Source of the DNA: UBA10649 sp963700255
GTDB taxonomy: Bacteria > Actinomycetota > Actinomycetes > S36-B12
NCBI GenBank assembly: GCA_963700255.1
Contig: CAVOWW010000020.1
Coordinates: 1 to 64,000, forward strand
Reading direction: 5' to 3'
Length of the DNA stretch: 64,000 nt
The translations under genes and the position numbers were made by a program. Shown piece after piece: positions 50,949-59,465 of the stretch. Below the pieces are notes generated by a model. It searched no databases and had not been told where the DNA came from. It saw only the letters and a list, made by a program, of their open reading frames with translations. How positions within the stretch are numbered: position 1 is the stretch's first letter; every line of letters begins with the position of its first letter.

Positions 50949-51418
50949 CGTTCCTCCGGCACGGGCCGCTTGGCGGACATGAACTCGCTCACCATCGCAC
51001 CACACTCATCGGCCATCAGCCCGCCGATCACCTCCGCACGATGGTTGAGTCGTCGATCGCGCACGAGGTCCCACCGCGAGCCGGCGGCGCCGTACTCGCC
51101 GTTCCAGGCTCCGAAGACCAGTCGCTGCAGACGTGCCATGACCACCGCCCCGGCGCACATCGGGCACGGCTCCATCGTCACCACCAGGGTGCAGTCGTCC
51201 AGCCGCCAGCGCCCCAGAGCCCGCGCGGCCTCCCGGAGCACGAGCACCTCGGCATGGGCCGTCGGGTCGTGGTCGCCCTCGCGCCGATTGTGGGCCCGGG
51301 CGATGACGTTGCCACCCTCATCGAGGACCACTGCGCCGATAGGTATCTCCCCGGCCTCGGCGCCCGCTCGCGCCTCGTCGAGCGCGACGCTCATAGCCTC
51401 GGCGTGCGTGAGGCTCAT
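50945..51418 (-). CDS. tadA: tRNA-specific adenosine deaminase
   Basis: The 157-residue zinc deaminase has the catalytic HAEVLVLREA (His ligand and Glu proton shuttle) and MEPCPMCAGAVVMAR (two Cys ligands). It converts A34 to inosine in tRNA-Arg (ACG) and is essential. The N-terminus MSLTHAEAMSVALDEARAGA is normal for the family. A 29-base tandem duplication over the start created a small upstream frame (51415-51447). It is coupled to the upstream partner gene. Confidence 0.96.
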   Translation of the reverse strand: MSLTHAEAMSVALDEARAGAEAGEIPIGAVVLDEGGNVIARAHNRREGDHDPTAHAEVLVLREAARALGRWRLDDCTLVVTMEPCPMCAGAVVMARLQRLVFGAWNGEYGAAGSRWDLVRDRRLNHRAEVIGGLMADECGAMVSEFMSAKRPVPEER

Positions 51419-51447
51419 GGACTGGCCTCGGCGTGCGTGCGGCTCAT
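51415..51447 (-). CDS. Ten-codon leader frame created by a duplicated tadA start
   Basis: The frame MSRTHAEASP lies between the two genes. Its ATG (51447) overlaps the stop of the upstream gene and its TGA overlaps the tadA ATG, so all three form ATGA steps. The 23 bases at 51396-51418 and 51425-51447 differ at one position only, showing a 29-base tandem duplication. Probably a coupling leader; there is no evidence of peptide function. Confidence 0.5.
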   Translation of the reverse strand: MSRTHAEASP

Positions 51448-51935
51448 CGTCCGCGAAGCGTCGCGGCGAGCTCCTTCGCGAACCCCAGGCGCTTGGCGAT
51501 GGCGCGGACCTGATCGTCGGGGTAGAGCTCCTCGTCCTGGCAGATCATGATCAGCTCGGCGCCGTCGAGGCCGAAGTCGATGCACAGCGACACGTCGCCG
51601 GCTGCCTCGAACTCCTCGATGTCGTCCTCGTCCCACTCGAGCCCGATCAGGTCGGCTGCCTCCTGGGCGAGCGACCAGTCGAGCAGCGCGGCCGCGTCGC
51701 TGATCATCAGCCGGACGCCATCGCGCACCGTGTGGGCCAGGATGAAGAACTCGTCGGCGATGCTCACGACACCGAAGACACCGCCCTCGCCGGGGAGCTG
51801 CCGCAGGGAGGCGACGAAGCCCTCAGCCGTGACGACCGCGTGCGGGGGCAGCGAGACGACCGTCCAACGGCCCTCCTCGCGGTAGGCCGCGACCGCGAAG
51901 TCGACGACGTCTGCCGTTACCTCGTCAGCGCTCAC
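51444..51935 (-). CDS. tRNA adenosine deaminase-associated protein
   Basis: The 163-residue protein is of the family found next to tadA in actinobacteria: FAVAAYREEGRWTVVSLP, then FILAHTVRDGVRLMISDAAA, LDWSLAQEAADLIGLEWDED and ELYPDDQVRAIAKRLGF. It is highly acidic in the middle. No biochemical role is established. The conserved neighbourhood suggests help with tRNA editing. Start is GTG 51935. Confidence 0.88.
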   Translation of the reverse strand: MSADEVTADVVDFAVAAYREEGRWTVVSLPPHAVVTAEGFVASLRQLPGEGGVFGVVSIADEFFILAHTVRDGVRLMISDAAALLDWSLAQEAADLIGLEWDEDDIEEFEAAGDVSLCIDFGLDGAELIMICQDEELYPDDQVRAIAKRLGFAKELAATLRGR

Positions 51936-51993
51936 ACGTGCATCGTGTCATGCACCGCGCCTCGACGTGGGCCAGACCACTACTCTCGGCGCC

Positions 51994-52635
51994 ATGCGCA
52001 CCCTCGTGATCGACCATCCCCTCGTGGCCCACAAGCTCACCCGCCTGCGTCGTGAGGAGACCTCGTCGGCCACGTTCCGCCTGCTGGCGGAGGAGCTGGT
52101 GACGCTGCTCGCCTACGAGGCCACCGACGCCCTCCGTGTGCGGCCCGTCGAGATCACGACCCCCGTCGCCACCACGATGGGCGTGGAGCTGGCCGACCCC
52201 AAGCCGATCGTGGTCCCCATCCTTCGGGCCGGCCTCGGCATGCTGAACGGGATGATGAAGCTGATGCCGACGGCGGAGGTGGGCTTCCTAGGCATGGTGC
52301 GTGACGAGACGTCGCTGCTGGCGACGACCTACGCCGACCGCCTCCCGCACAACCTCGACGACCGTCAGGTCTTCGTGCTCGATCCCATGCTGGCCACGGG
52401 CGGCACGCTCGTGGCCGCCATCGACCTGCTGCTCGATCGCGGGGCCCGTGACGTCACCGCGATCTGCCTGCTCGCCGCTCCCGAGGGCCTCAAGCACATG
52501 GAGGAGGCGTTCGCCGGTCGCGACGCCGAGGTCACCGTCGTGACCGCGTCCCTGGACGAGCGCCTGAACGAGAAGGGCTACATCGTCCCCGGCCTCGGGG
52601 ACGCCGGCGACCGCCTGTACGGCGTAGCCGAGTAG
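51994..52635 (+). CDS. upp: Uracil phosphoribosyltransferase
   Basis: The 213-residue enzyme makes UMP from uracil and PRPP. MRTLVIDHPLVAHKLTRLRR is the family start. VPILRAGLGMLNGMMKLMP, the PRPP loop VLDPMLATGGTLVAAIDLL and the uracil-binding YIVPGLGDAGDR are all conserved. ATG 51994 is chosen for the normal length. It belongs to the pyrimidine salvage pathway, with no salvage partners adjacent. Confidence 0.96.
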   Translation: MRTLVIDHPLVAHKLTRLRREETSSATFRLLAEELVTLLAYEATDALRVRPVEITTPVATTMGVELADPKPIVVPILRAGLGMLNGMMKLMPTAEVGFLGMVRDETSLLATTYADRLPHNLDDRQVFVLDPMLATGGTLVAAIDLLLDRGARDVTAICLLAAPEGLKHMEEAFAGRDAEVTVVTASLDERLNEKGYIVPGLGDAGDRLYGVAE

Positions 52636-52637
52636 GC

Positions 52638-53687
52638 ATGGCGCGCCCGCCCCTCGCCATGCCGGCGAAGAGCCGACCGGGCGACGGGGTGTCGGTGGTC
52701 TCGCCCTCCTGGGGAGGGCCCGGGGTCTTTCCCGACGTGCATGAGCGCGGCATGCGGGTTCTTCGTGACGAGCTCGGGCTCGTCCCCGTCGAGTACCCGA
52801 CCACGCGACGGTCCGACGCCTCCCCACAGGAGCGAGCGGCCGATCTCATGGCCGCGTTCATCGATCCCCGCACCACGGCGATCATGGCCACGATCGGCGG
52901 GGACGACCAGCTGACCGTGCTGCCGTACCTCGATGCCGACGTGGTTCGCGAGCATCCCAAGGCGTTCTTCGGCTACAGCGACAACACCAACCTGCTCAAC
53001 TGGCTCTGGAACCAAGGGATCGTGGGCTACCACGGCGGCTCGACGATGGTCCATCTCGCCCGCCCCATGGCCGTGCATCCGGTCTCGCTCGCCTCCCTGC
53101 GCGCGGCGCTGTTCAGCCACGGCGAGGTGGAGATCACGCCCGTCCGGACGTTCACCGACGTGAACTGCGACTGGGCCGATCCGGCCACCCTCGATGCCGA
53201 CCTGCCGCAGACCGAGGAACCGGGCTGGCACTGGCACAACGCCGACCGCGTCGTCGCGGGCCGCACCTGGGGCGGCAACCTGGAGATCCTCCACTGGAAC
53301 CTCGCCGCGAACCGGTGGATCCGCCCGACCGAGGAGTACGCCGGCCTCGTCCTGGTGCTCGAGACGTCTGAGGAACTGCCGTCGGCGACGTCGGTCCTCC
53401 GCATGCTGCGCGACATGGGCGAGCGCGGCCTGCTGCAGCAGTTCCCGGCGCTCGTCGTCGCCAAGCCGAAGGCCTGGGCTCTGGACGCGCGCCTCGAGGA
53501 GGCTGCGCGAGCCGAGTTCCGCGCCGCGCAGCGCGACGCCGTTCTCCAGGTGCTGGCCGACTACCACCCCACGGCCATGGCCGTGTTCGGACCGGACTTC
53601 GGCCACACCGACCCGCAGTACGTCCTCCCATACGGAGGCCTGATGACCGTGGACGGTCCGGCCCGTCGGCTCACGGTCCACTACTAG
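52638..53687 (+). CDS. S66-family LD-carboxypeptidase/MccF-like serine peptidase
   Basis: The 349-residue protein has VSVVSPSWGGPGVFPDVHER, IMATIGGDDQLTVLPYLDAD and the nucleophile segment FFGYSDNTNLLNWL with its serine after GY. GRTWGGNLEIL supplies the oxyanion Gly-Gly, and the catalytic Glu/His follow late (DFGHTDPQYVLPYGGLM). S66 members include LdcA, which trims murein tetrapeptides, and MccF, which gives microcin C immunity. The form here is closer to MccF in length. It starts 2 bases after the upp stop. Confidence 0.87.
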   Translation: MARPPLAMPAKSRPGDGVSVVSPSWGGPGVFPDVHERGMRVLRDELGLVPVEYPTTRRSDASPQERAADLMAAFIDPRTTAIMATIGGDDQLTVLPYLDADVVREHPKAFFGYSDNTNLLNWLWNQGIVGYHGGSTMVHLARPMAVHPVSLASLRAALFSHGEVEITPVRTFTDVNCDWADPATLDADLPQTEEPGWHWHNADRVVAGRTWGGNLEILHWNLAANRWIRPTEEYAGLVLVLETSEELPSATSVLRMLRDMGERGLLQQFPALVVAKPKAWALDARLEEAARAEFRAAQRDAVLQVLADYHPTAMAVFGPDFGHTDPQYVLPYGGLMTVDGPARRLTVHY

Positions 53688-53718
53688 CCCGCCGGCTTCG
53701 GGCGGCACCCCTGAGACT

Positions 53719-53771
53719 GGGAGATGTGAGCGAAACCGGGCCCGATCGGCCCGGTTTCGCTCACTTCTCCC
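53719..53771. terminator. 24-base inverted repeat with one mismatch, bidirectional terminator
   Basis: 53719-53742 pairs with 53748-53771; only 53725/53765 fail to match. The 5-base loop is cgatc. It lies between the convergent LD-carboxypeptidase and pntB genes, 19 bases before the pntB stop. Confidence 0.8.
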
Positions 53772-53789
53772 GCGTCGCGGGAGAAACGG

Positions 53790-55214
53790 CTACAGCGCCT
53801 TGAGGATGTCCTCGACCCGCGCCTTCGCATCACCGAACAGCATCGAGGTGTTGTCGCGGAAGAACAGCGGGTTCTGCACTCCTGCGTAGCCCACCGCCAT
53901 CGAGCGCTTGAAGACGATGACGTTCCTCGACTCCCACACGCGCAGCACCGGCATGCCGGCGATCGGCGAGGTCGGGTCGTCCTCCGCTGCCGGGTTGACG
54001 GTGTCGTTGGCACCGATGACGAGGACCACATCGGTGCTCGGGAAGTCATCGTTGATCTCGTCCATCTCGAGCACGATGTCGTACGGCACCTTCGCCTCGG
54101 CGAGGAGGACGTTCATGTGCCCCGGAAGGCGACCGGCGACGGGATGGATGCCGAAGCGGACGTTCACGCCCTTCTCCCGCAGGTGCCGGGTGAGCTCGGC
54201 CACGGGGTACTGCGCCTGCGCGACCGCCATGCCGTAGCCCGGCGTGATGATGACCGAGGAGGCCTCGCGCAGGAGGTCGGCAGTCTCCTCCGCGCTGATC
54301 TCGTGGTGCTCGCCGTAGTCGACGTCGCCCGAGGTGGGCGCCTCGATGCCGAATCCGCCGGCGATCACCGAGATGAACGAGCGGTTCATCGCCTCGCACA
54401 TGATGTAGCTCAGGTACGCACCGGAGGACCCGACGAGGGCACCCGTCACGATGAGGAGGTTGTTGCCGAGCAGGAAGCCGGACGCCGCTGCAGCCCAGCC
54501 GGAGTAGCTGTTCAGCATCGACACGACGACCGGCATGTCGCCGCCGCCGATGGACGCCACCAGGTGCCAGCCGAGCAGGAGGGCGAGGACGGTGCCAGCG
54601 ATGAGGATCCCGAGGCTCGGCGTGATGACGAACCACACGGTGAGCGCGACGAAGACCACCAGCGCGCCGATGTTGAGGGCGTTCTTCCCCGGCAGCATCA
54701 TCGGCTTCGAGTCGATCCGTGCCGACAGCTTCAGGAACGCCACGATCGAGCCGGTGAAGGTCACCGCGCCGATGAACACCCCGACGAGGACCTCGCCGTG
54801 GTGGATGCCGAGCAGGTCCGGCGAGATCTCCGTCTGCGCCGAGCCCTTGGCCTCGACGGTGTAGAAGGCCGCCCAGCCCACGAGCACGGCGGCCAGGCCG
54901 ACGAAGCTGTGCAGCAGGGCGATGAGCTCGGGCATGCCGGTCATCTGCACGACCCGGGCCCGCCACAGCCCGATGACCGCACCGGCCACGACGGCCACCA
55001 CCATCAAGGCGATGCCGATGGTTGTCATGCCTTCGCTGCCGTGGCCGCCGGAGACGGCGAGCGCGATGGTCGCGACGAGGGCGATCGCCATGCCGGCGAT
55101 GCCGAACCAGATGCCCTGCTTCGCCGTCTCGTGCTTGGAGAGCCCGGCGAGGCTCATGATGAACAGGAGGGCGGCTACGAGGTACGCCGCGATCGCGATC
55201 GAGTCGATGGTCAT
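53790..55214 (-). CDS. pntB: NAD(P) transhydrogenase beta subunit
   Basis: The 474-residue protein has about eight membrane helices at the N-terminus (SIAIAAYLVAALLFIMSLAG and following). The NADP-binding domain III reads VIITPGYGMAVAQAQYPVAE and VRFGIHPVAGRLPGHMNVLL, then VLVIGANDTVNPAAEDDPTS. It moves hydride between NADH and NADP+ coupled to protons. The ATG overlaps the pntA stop. Confidence 0.97.
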   Translation of the reverse strand: MTIDSIAIAAYLVAALLFIMSLAGLSKHETAKQGIWFGIAGMAIALVATIALAVSGGHGSEGMTTIGIALMVVAVVAGAVIGLWRARVVQMTGMPELIALLHSFVGLAAVLVGWAAFYTVEAKGSAQTEISPDLLGIHHGEVLVGVFIGAVTFTGSIVAFLKLSARIDSKPMMLPGKNALNIGALVVFVALTVWFVITPSLGILIAGTVLALLLGWHLVASIGGGDMPVVVSMLNSYSGWAAAASGFLLGNNLLIVTGALVGSSGAYLSYIMCEAMNRSFISVIAGGFGIEAPTSGDVDYGEHHEISAEETADLLREASSVIITPGYGMAVAQAQYPVAELTRHLREKGVNVRFGIHPVAGRLPGHMNVLLAEAKVPYDIVLEMDEINDDFPSTDVVLVIGANDTVNPAAEDDPTSPIAGMPVLRVWESRNVIVFKRSMAVGYAGVQNPLFFRDNTSMLFGDAKARVEDILKAL

Positions 55215-56743
55215 CGCTGGAACATCTCCAGCATCCGGCGGGTGACGGCGAATCCGCCGAAGATGTTGATGCTGGCCAGCAGGATCGCCACGAAGGCGAG
55301 AACGGTCACGATGGTGTCACCCGTCCCGATCTGCAGGAGCGCGCCGACGATGATGATGCCGGAGATGGCGTTCGTGATCGACATCAGCGGCGTGTGCAGG
55401 GCGTGGTGCACGTGCCCGATCACGTAGTACCCGATGACGATCGCCAGGACGAAGACCGTGATGTTGCCGGTCAGCTCGGGTGGAGCCGCAGCGGTCACGA
55501 GGAAGAGCATCAGGGCACCGATGGCGGTGATCGTGTACTTGCGCTTCGGGGAGGTGCTCTTCTTCGCCTCCTTCACGGCCACCGTGGCCGCCGGCTTCGG
55601 AGCGGCAGGTGCCGCTGACACCGCCACTGGCGGTGGCGGCCACGTCTTCTCCCCGTCGCGCGCAACGGTCATGGTCCGGAGGACGACGTCATCCCAGTTC
55701 ATGACGAGCTGCCCGTCCTTGCCCGGCGTCATGAGCTTCATCAGGTTCACGAGGTTGGTGCCGTAGAGCTGAGACGCCTGGGCGGGCAGGCGGCCGGCCA
55801 GATCGGTGTGCCCGATGATCGTCACCCCGTTGGGCGTGACGATCACCTCGTCGGGCTCGGAGCCTTCGACGTTGCCGCCGTTCGATGCTGCGAGGTCGAC
55901 GATCACGGACCCGGGCTTCATCGAGGCGACCATCTCCGCCGTGATCAGCCGCGGTGCGGGTCGACCGGGGATGAGGGCCGTCGTGATGATGATGTCGACG
56001 TCCTTGGCCTGCTCGGCGTACAGCTTGGTCTCTCGGACCTTGTAGTCGTCGCCCATCTCCTTGGCGTACCCGGTGGCGCTGACCTCGACCTCGGGCGACT
56101 CGACCGCGAGGTACTCCCCGCCCATCGACTTCACCTGGTCGGCCACCTCGGGCCGGGGATCGGTCGCGCGCACGATCGCGCCGAGGGAGCCGGCGGCGCC
56201 GATGGCGGCGAGGCCGGCCACGCCGGCTCCTGCGACCAGGACCTTGGCCGGCGGCATCTTGCCGGCGGCCGTGATCTGGCCCGTGAAGAAGCGGCCGAAG
56301 ACGTTCGCGGCCTCGATGACCGCCCGGTAGCCCGCGATGTTGGCCATCGAGCTCAGGACGTCGAGGGACTGCGCCCGCGAGATGCGCGGGACCATGTCCA
56401 TGGCCATGCCGGTCACGCCGCGCTCAGCCAGCTTGTCCACGAGCTCGGGCTGGAGGGCGGGGCTCATGAGGCTGACGAGGGTGGCTCCGGACCGCAGCAG
56501 GGCGATCTCGTCGTCCGAGGGGGGGTTGACGTGGAAGACGATGTCGGCGGCCCAGGCCTCGTCACCCGTCGCGATGGCGGCGCCAGCAGCCGCGTAGGTC
56601 GCGTCCGTGAAGGCCGACGACACTCCCGCACCGGTCTCCACGACGACCTCGTAGCCGAGTCCGATCAGCTGACCGACCGTCTTCGGGGTGGCGGCGACTC
56701 TGGTCTCGCCGAGCCGGTGCTCACGGGGAACTCCGATCAGCAA
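55211..56743 (-). CDS. pntA: NAD(P) transhydrogenase alpha subunit
   Basis: The 510-residue protein has the NAD-binding domain I (MLIGVPREHRLGETRVAATP, VLVAGAGVAGLAAIGAAGSL). A hydrophilic linker of Ala/Pro/Lys (APAAPKPAATVAVKEAKK) follows, then four membrane helices. This is the fused E. coli-like alpha subunit. Many actinobacteria, including M. tuberculosis, split it into PntAa and PntAb. It is first of a two-gene operon running from the divergent region at 56744. Confidence 0.97.
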   Translation of the reverse strand: MLIGVPREHRLGETRVAATPKTVGQLIGLGYEVVVETGAGVSSAFTDATYAAAGAAIATGDEAWAADIVFHVNPPSDDEIALLRSGATLVSLMSPALQPELVDKLAERGVTGMAMDMVPRISRAQSLDVLSSMANIAGYRAVIEAANVFGRFFTGQITAAGKMPPAKVLVAGAGVAGLAAIGAAGSLGAIVRATDPRPEVADQVKSMGGEYLAVESPEVEVSATGYAKEMGDDYKVRETKLYAEQAKDVDIIITTALIPGRPAPRLITAEMVASMKPGSVIVDLAASNGGNVEGSEPDEVIVTPNGVTIIGHTDLAGRLPAQASQLYGTNLVNLMKLMTPGKDGQLVMNWDDVVLRTMTVARDGEKTWPPPPVAVSAAPAAPKPAATVAVKEAKKSTSPKRKYTITAIGALMLFLVTAAAPPELTGNITVFVLAIVIGYYVIGHVHHALHTPLMSITNAISGIIIVGALLQIGTGDTIVTVLAFVAILLASINIFGGFAVTRRMLEMFQR

Positions 56744-56815
56744 CTCGATCTCCTACCTCTCGTCTTCGCCGGTCGGCCTGGTACCCAGGCCCGCCGGGCC
56801 TCGGCCAGCCTAGGT

Positions 56816-56835
56816 GGAAACCCCCCGGGGTTTCC
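56816..56835. promoter_or_regulatory. 20-base palindrome in the pntA/ATP-grasp divergent region
   Basis: GGAAACCCC-CC-GGGGTTTCC is symmetrical in its 9-base arms. It lies 73 bases upstream of pntA and 100 upstream of the ATP-grasp gene, so an operator is more likely than a terminator. Confidence 0.55.
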
Positions 56836-56934
56836 CGTCGTAGCCGCCCTGCACCTGCCATTGTCGTGTGCAACGCTCCCGAAACACGGGCTGTCTAGGG
56901 TGCGCTAGGTCACACGGAGAAGGGAAGGGGGCAC

Positions 56935-58566
56935 ATGGACACCGGCACCACGCCCGCGCCGACGGCGGTGGACCCCTTCGACGAGATGCTCCTGCCCGAC
57001 GGCAGCCCACGCGAGCCGCACTCCGCCATGTTCCAGACGCTCTCGAGCCTCGGCTCCGACGGACTGGCCGAGCGGGCCCGGCAGCGGGACGGCTACCTCG
57101 ACCGGCACGGCATCACCTTCACTCTCGGTGAGCGGGAGCGCCCCCTGCCGATGGACCTCGTACCGCGCGTTCTCACGCCGCCCGAATGGAAGCAGATCGA
57201 GGCAGGCGTCATCCAGCGGCTCCGGGCGCTCGAGGCGTTCCTGTCCGATGTCTACGGCGCCGGCAACGCCCTCAAGGACGGCCTCATCCCGCGGCGGCTG
57301 GTGACGACGTCGACGCACTTCCACCGCCAGGCCTGGGGCATCGAGACGCCGAACAACGTCCGCATCCACGTGTCCGGAATCGACCTCATCCGCGACGAGG
57401 CGGGCGAGTTCAGGGTGCTCGAGGACAACCTGCGCAACCCGTCCGGCGTCTCCTACGTCCTGGAGAACCGACGGACCCTCGCGCACGTGCTGCCCGAGAT
57501 CTTCACCCACCACCGCGTGCGTGCGGTCAACGAGTACCCGGAGCGGCTCCTCCACGCGCTCAAGGCCGCGGCCCCGCCCGACATCAAGGACCCCACCGTT
57601 GTCGTGCTCACGCCCGGCGTGCACAACTCGGCCCACTACGAGCACGCGTTCCTGGCCCGCCACATGGGCATCGAGCTCGTGGAGGGCCGCGACCTCTACT
57701 GCCGCGACTCGACGGTGTGGATGCGCACGACGTCCGGACCGGAGCCGGTGCACGTCATCTACCGCCGCATCGACGACGACTTCCTCGATCCGGTCCACCT
57801 GCTGCCCGACAGCGTCCTCGGGATCCCCGGGGTCGTGAACGCCGCGCGCGCCGGGCGCGTCACGATCGCCAACGCGATCGGCAACGGCGTCGCCGACGAC
57901 AAGGCGGTGTACCCGTACGTCCCGGCCTTCATCCGCTACTACCTGAACGAAGAGCCGATCCTGCCCAACGTCGACACCTTCGACCTCTCCGACGCCGACC
58001 AGCGCGCGTGGGTGCTGGACCGCCTCGACCGGATGGTGGTCAAGCCGAGCGATGCCTCCGGCGGGTACGGACTGATGATGGGCCCGTGGGCGACCGACGA
58101 GCAGCTCGCCAACACGCGGTCCGCGGTGCTCGAGAACCCGCGCGGCTGGATCGCCCAGCCCGTCGTGACCTTCTCGACCTGTCCCACGGTCGTCGAGGAC
58201 GGGCGGATCTCGCCTCGCCACGTCGACCTGAGGCCGTTCGCCGTCAATGACGGGACGAACGTGTTCGTGCTGCCTGGCGGGCTGAGCCGCGTGGCGCTGC
58301 CGGAGGGCAGCCTCGTCGTGAACTCGAGCCAGGGCGGCGGCTCGAAGGACACGTGGGTGATCGACGACGGGACGCTCGACGACGCTCCCCCGGAGTCGGT
58401 GTCGCCGGAGCCCGCCGAGCGCTCGCTCTCCGACGCGGTCGCGGCCAACTTCTCCAAGCGCTACAACTCCCCGACCAGCCACGAGGACCGGTTGGTGCAG
58501 CAGCAGCGGCAGCAGCAGCAGTCCCGGCTGCCGAGGCCGCTGCGGGATGACGAGGCACCGTGCTGA
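56935..58566 (+). CDS. Circularly permuted type 2 ATP-grasp protein
   Basis: The 543-residue protein is of the COG2308 family. Signature blocks are RGITFTLGERERPLPMDLV-like text early (HGITFTLGERERPLPMDLVP), EFRVLEDNLRNPSGVSYVLE and ESRYLRPL-equivalent VVKPSDASGGYGLMMGP, with STCPTVVEDGRISPRHVDLR for metal and ATP. The subdomains are in permuted order in this family. It is predicted to ligate amino groups to peptides, but no product is known. The C-terminus contains a glutamine tract coded by CAG repeats near 58497-58520. It overlaps the alpha-E gene by 7 bases. Confidence 0.9.
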   Translation: MDTGTTPAPTAVDPFDEMLLPDGSPREPHSAMFQTLSSLGSDGLAERARQRDGYLDRHGITFTLGERERPLPMDLVPRVLTPPEWKQIEAGVIQRLRALEAFLSDVYGAGNALKDGLIPRRLVTTSTHFHRQAWGIETPNNVRIHVSGIDLIRDEAGEFRVLEDNLRNPSGVSYVLENRRTLAHVLPEIFTHHRVRAVNEYPERLLHALKAAAPPDIKDPTVVVLTPGVHNSAHYEHAFLARHMGIELVEGRDLYCRDSTVWMRTTSGPEPVHVIYRRIDDDFLDPVHLLPDSVLGIPGVVNAARAGRVTIANAIGNGVADDKAVYPYVPAFIRYYLNEEPILPNVDTFDLSDADQRAWVLDRLDRMVVKPSDASGGYGLMMGPWATDEQLANTRSAVLENPRGWIAQPVVTFSTCPTVVEDGRISPRHVDLRPFAVNDGTNVFVLPGGLSRVALPEGSLVVNSSQGGGSKDTWVIDDGTLDDAPPESVSPEPAERSLSDAVAANFSKRYNSPTSHEDRLVQQQRQQQQSRLPRPLRDDEAPC

Positions 58567-59465
58567 GCCGCATCGCCGAGTCGTTCTTCTGGCTCGGGCG
58601 CTACGTCGAGCGTGCTGAGGCGACTGCTCGGCTGCTGTCCGAGCACCATCAGCTGCTGGTCGAGGACCGCTCCGTCCCGGAGGAGATGGGGTGCGCCCTC
58701 CTGCTCGACGCGCTCACGATGCCCACCACTGGCGTCGAGACCGCGCAGGACCTCGTCCGGGTCGTCGTCGGCGGCGAGCTCGAGTCCTCGACCATCTCCG
58801 GAGCGGTCTCGGCCGCCCGCACCAACGCCCGGGCAGTGCGGGACTCGCTCTCCCAGGACACGTTCGAGGCCCTCAACTCGGCCCACCTCGCCCTGTCCCG
58901 CGGCATGGCCTTCACCGCCAGCCCGGGAGTCGCCCTGCACCGGGTGCTCGAGCGGCTGCTCGTGGTCAACGGCGTCGTCGACTGGACGATGCCGAGGGAC
59001 GAGGCCTACCAGTTCATGGTCCTCGGCCGCGAGCTCGAGCGCATCGACATGGTCGGCCGTCTCCTCTCGATCCGCCACGACGAGATGTGGCCGTCGTCGG
59101 GACCGGCCGCCGCCCTGCGTGCCGCGGGGGCGCTCTCGCCCTACCTGCGCACCGGCAAGCCCCTCAACGCGACCGACGTCCGACGCTTCCTCGTGCTCGA
59201 TGCGACCTTCCCCCGGTCGATGCGCTCCTGCGCTGCCGACGCCGAGGAGGCCGTTCGCAGCCTGCAGCAGCTGGGCGTCAGCGACAGCGGCTCGCTGCTG
59301 CGCGAGGTGGGCATGCTGCGATCGGAGCTCGAGTACGCCCGCGTGCCCTCGTCGAACGACATCGAGAAGTTCATCGACGAGGCCCGCGAGGCGTCGCTGC
59401 GCGCCTCCGAAGAGGTCAATCGGGCGTTCTTCCGCCAGCACGGAACCATCGTGTGGAGCCACTGA
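58560..59465 (+). CDS. Alpha-E domain protein
   Basis: The 301-residue protein begins with GTG at 58560 (LSRIAESFFWLGRYVERAEA) and is nearly all helix. It has the family's repeated acidic, arginine-rich helices (GRELERIDMVGRLLSIRHDE, then YLRTGKPLNATDVRRFLVLD and FPRSMRSC). It always accompanies the COG2308 ATP-grasp and a transglutaminase-fold protein. Its job is unknown; it may be a substrate carrier or helper of the ligase. It shares one base with the next gene. Confidence 0.88.
   Translation: MLSRIAESFFWLGRYVERAEATARLLSEHHQLLVEDRSVPEEMGCALLLDALTMPTTGVETAQDLVRVVVGGELESSTISGAVSAARTNARAVRDSLSQDTFEALNSAHLALSRGMAFTASPGVALHRVLERLLVVNGVVDWTMPRDEAYQFMVLGRELERIDMVGRLLSIRHDEMWPSSGPAAALRAAGALSPYLRTGKPLNATDVRRFLVLDATFPRSMRSCAADAEEAVRSLQQLGVSDSGSLLREVGMLRSELEYARVPSSNDIEKFIDEAREASLRASEEVNRAFFRQHGTIVWSH

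Noticed and set aside
58497..58520. CAG-rich run considered as a regulatory microsatellite
   Set aside because: It is within the coding frame of the ATP-grasp gene and codes for a glutamine-rich tail; both G/C-ending codon use and frame are normal.
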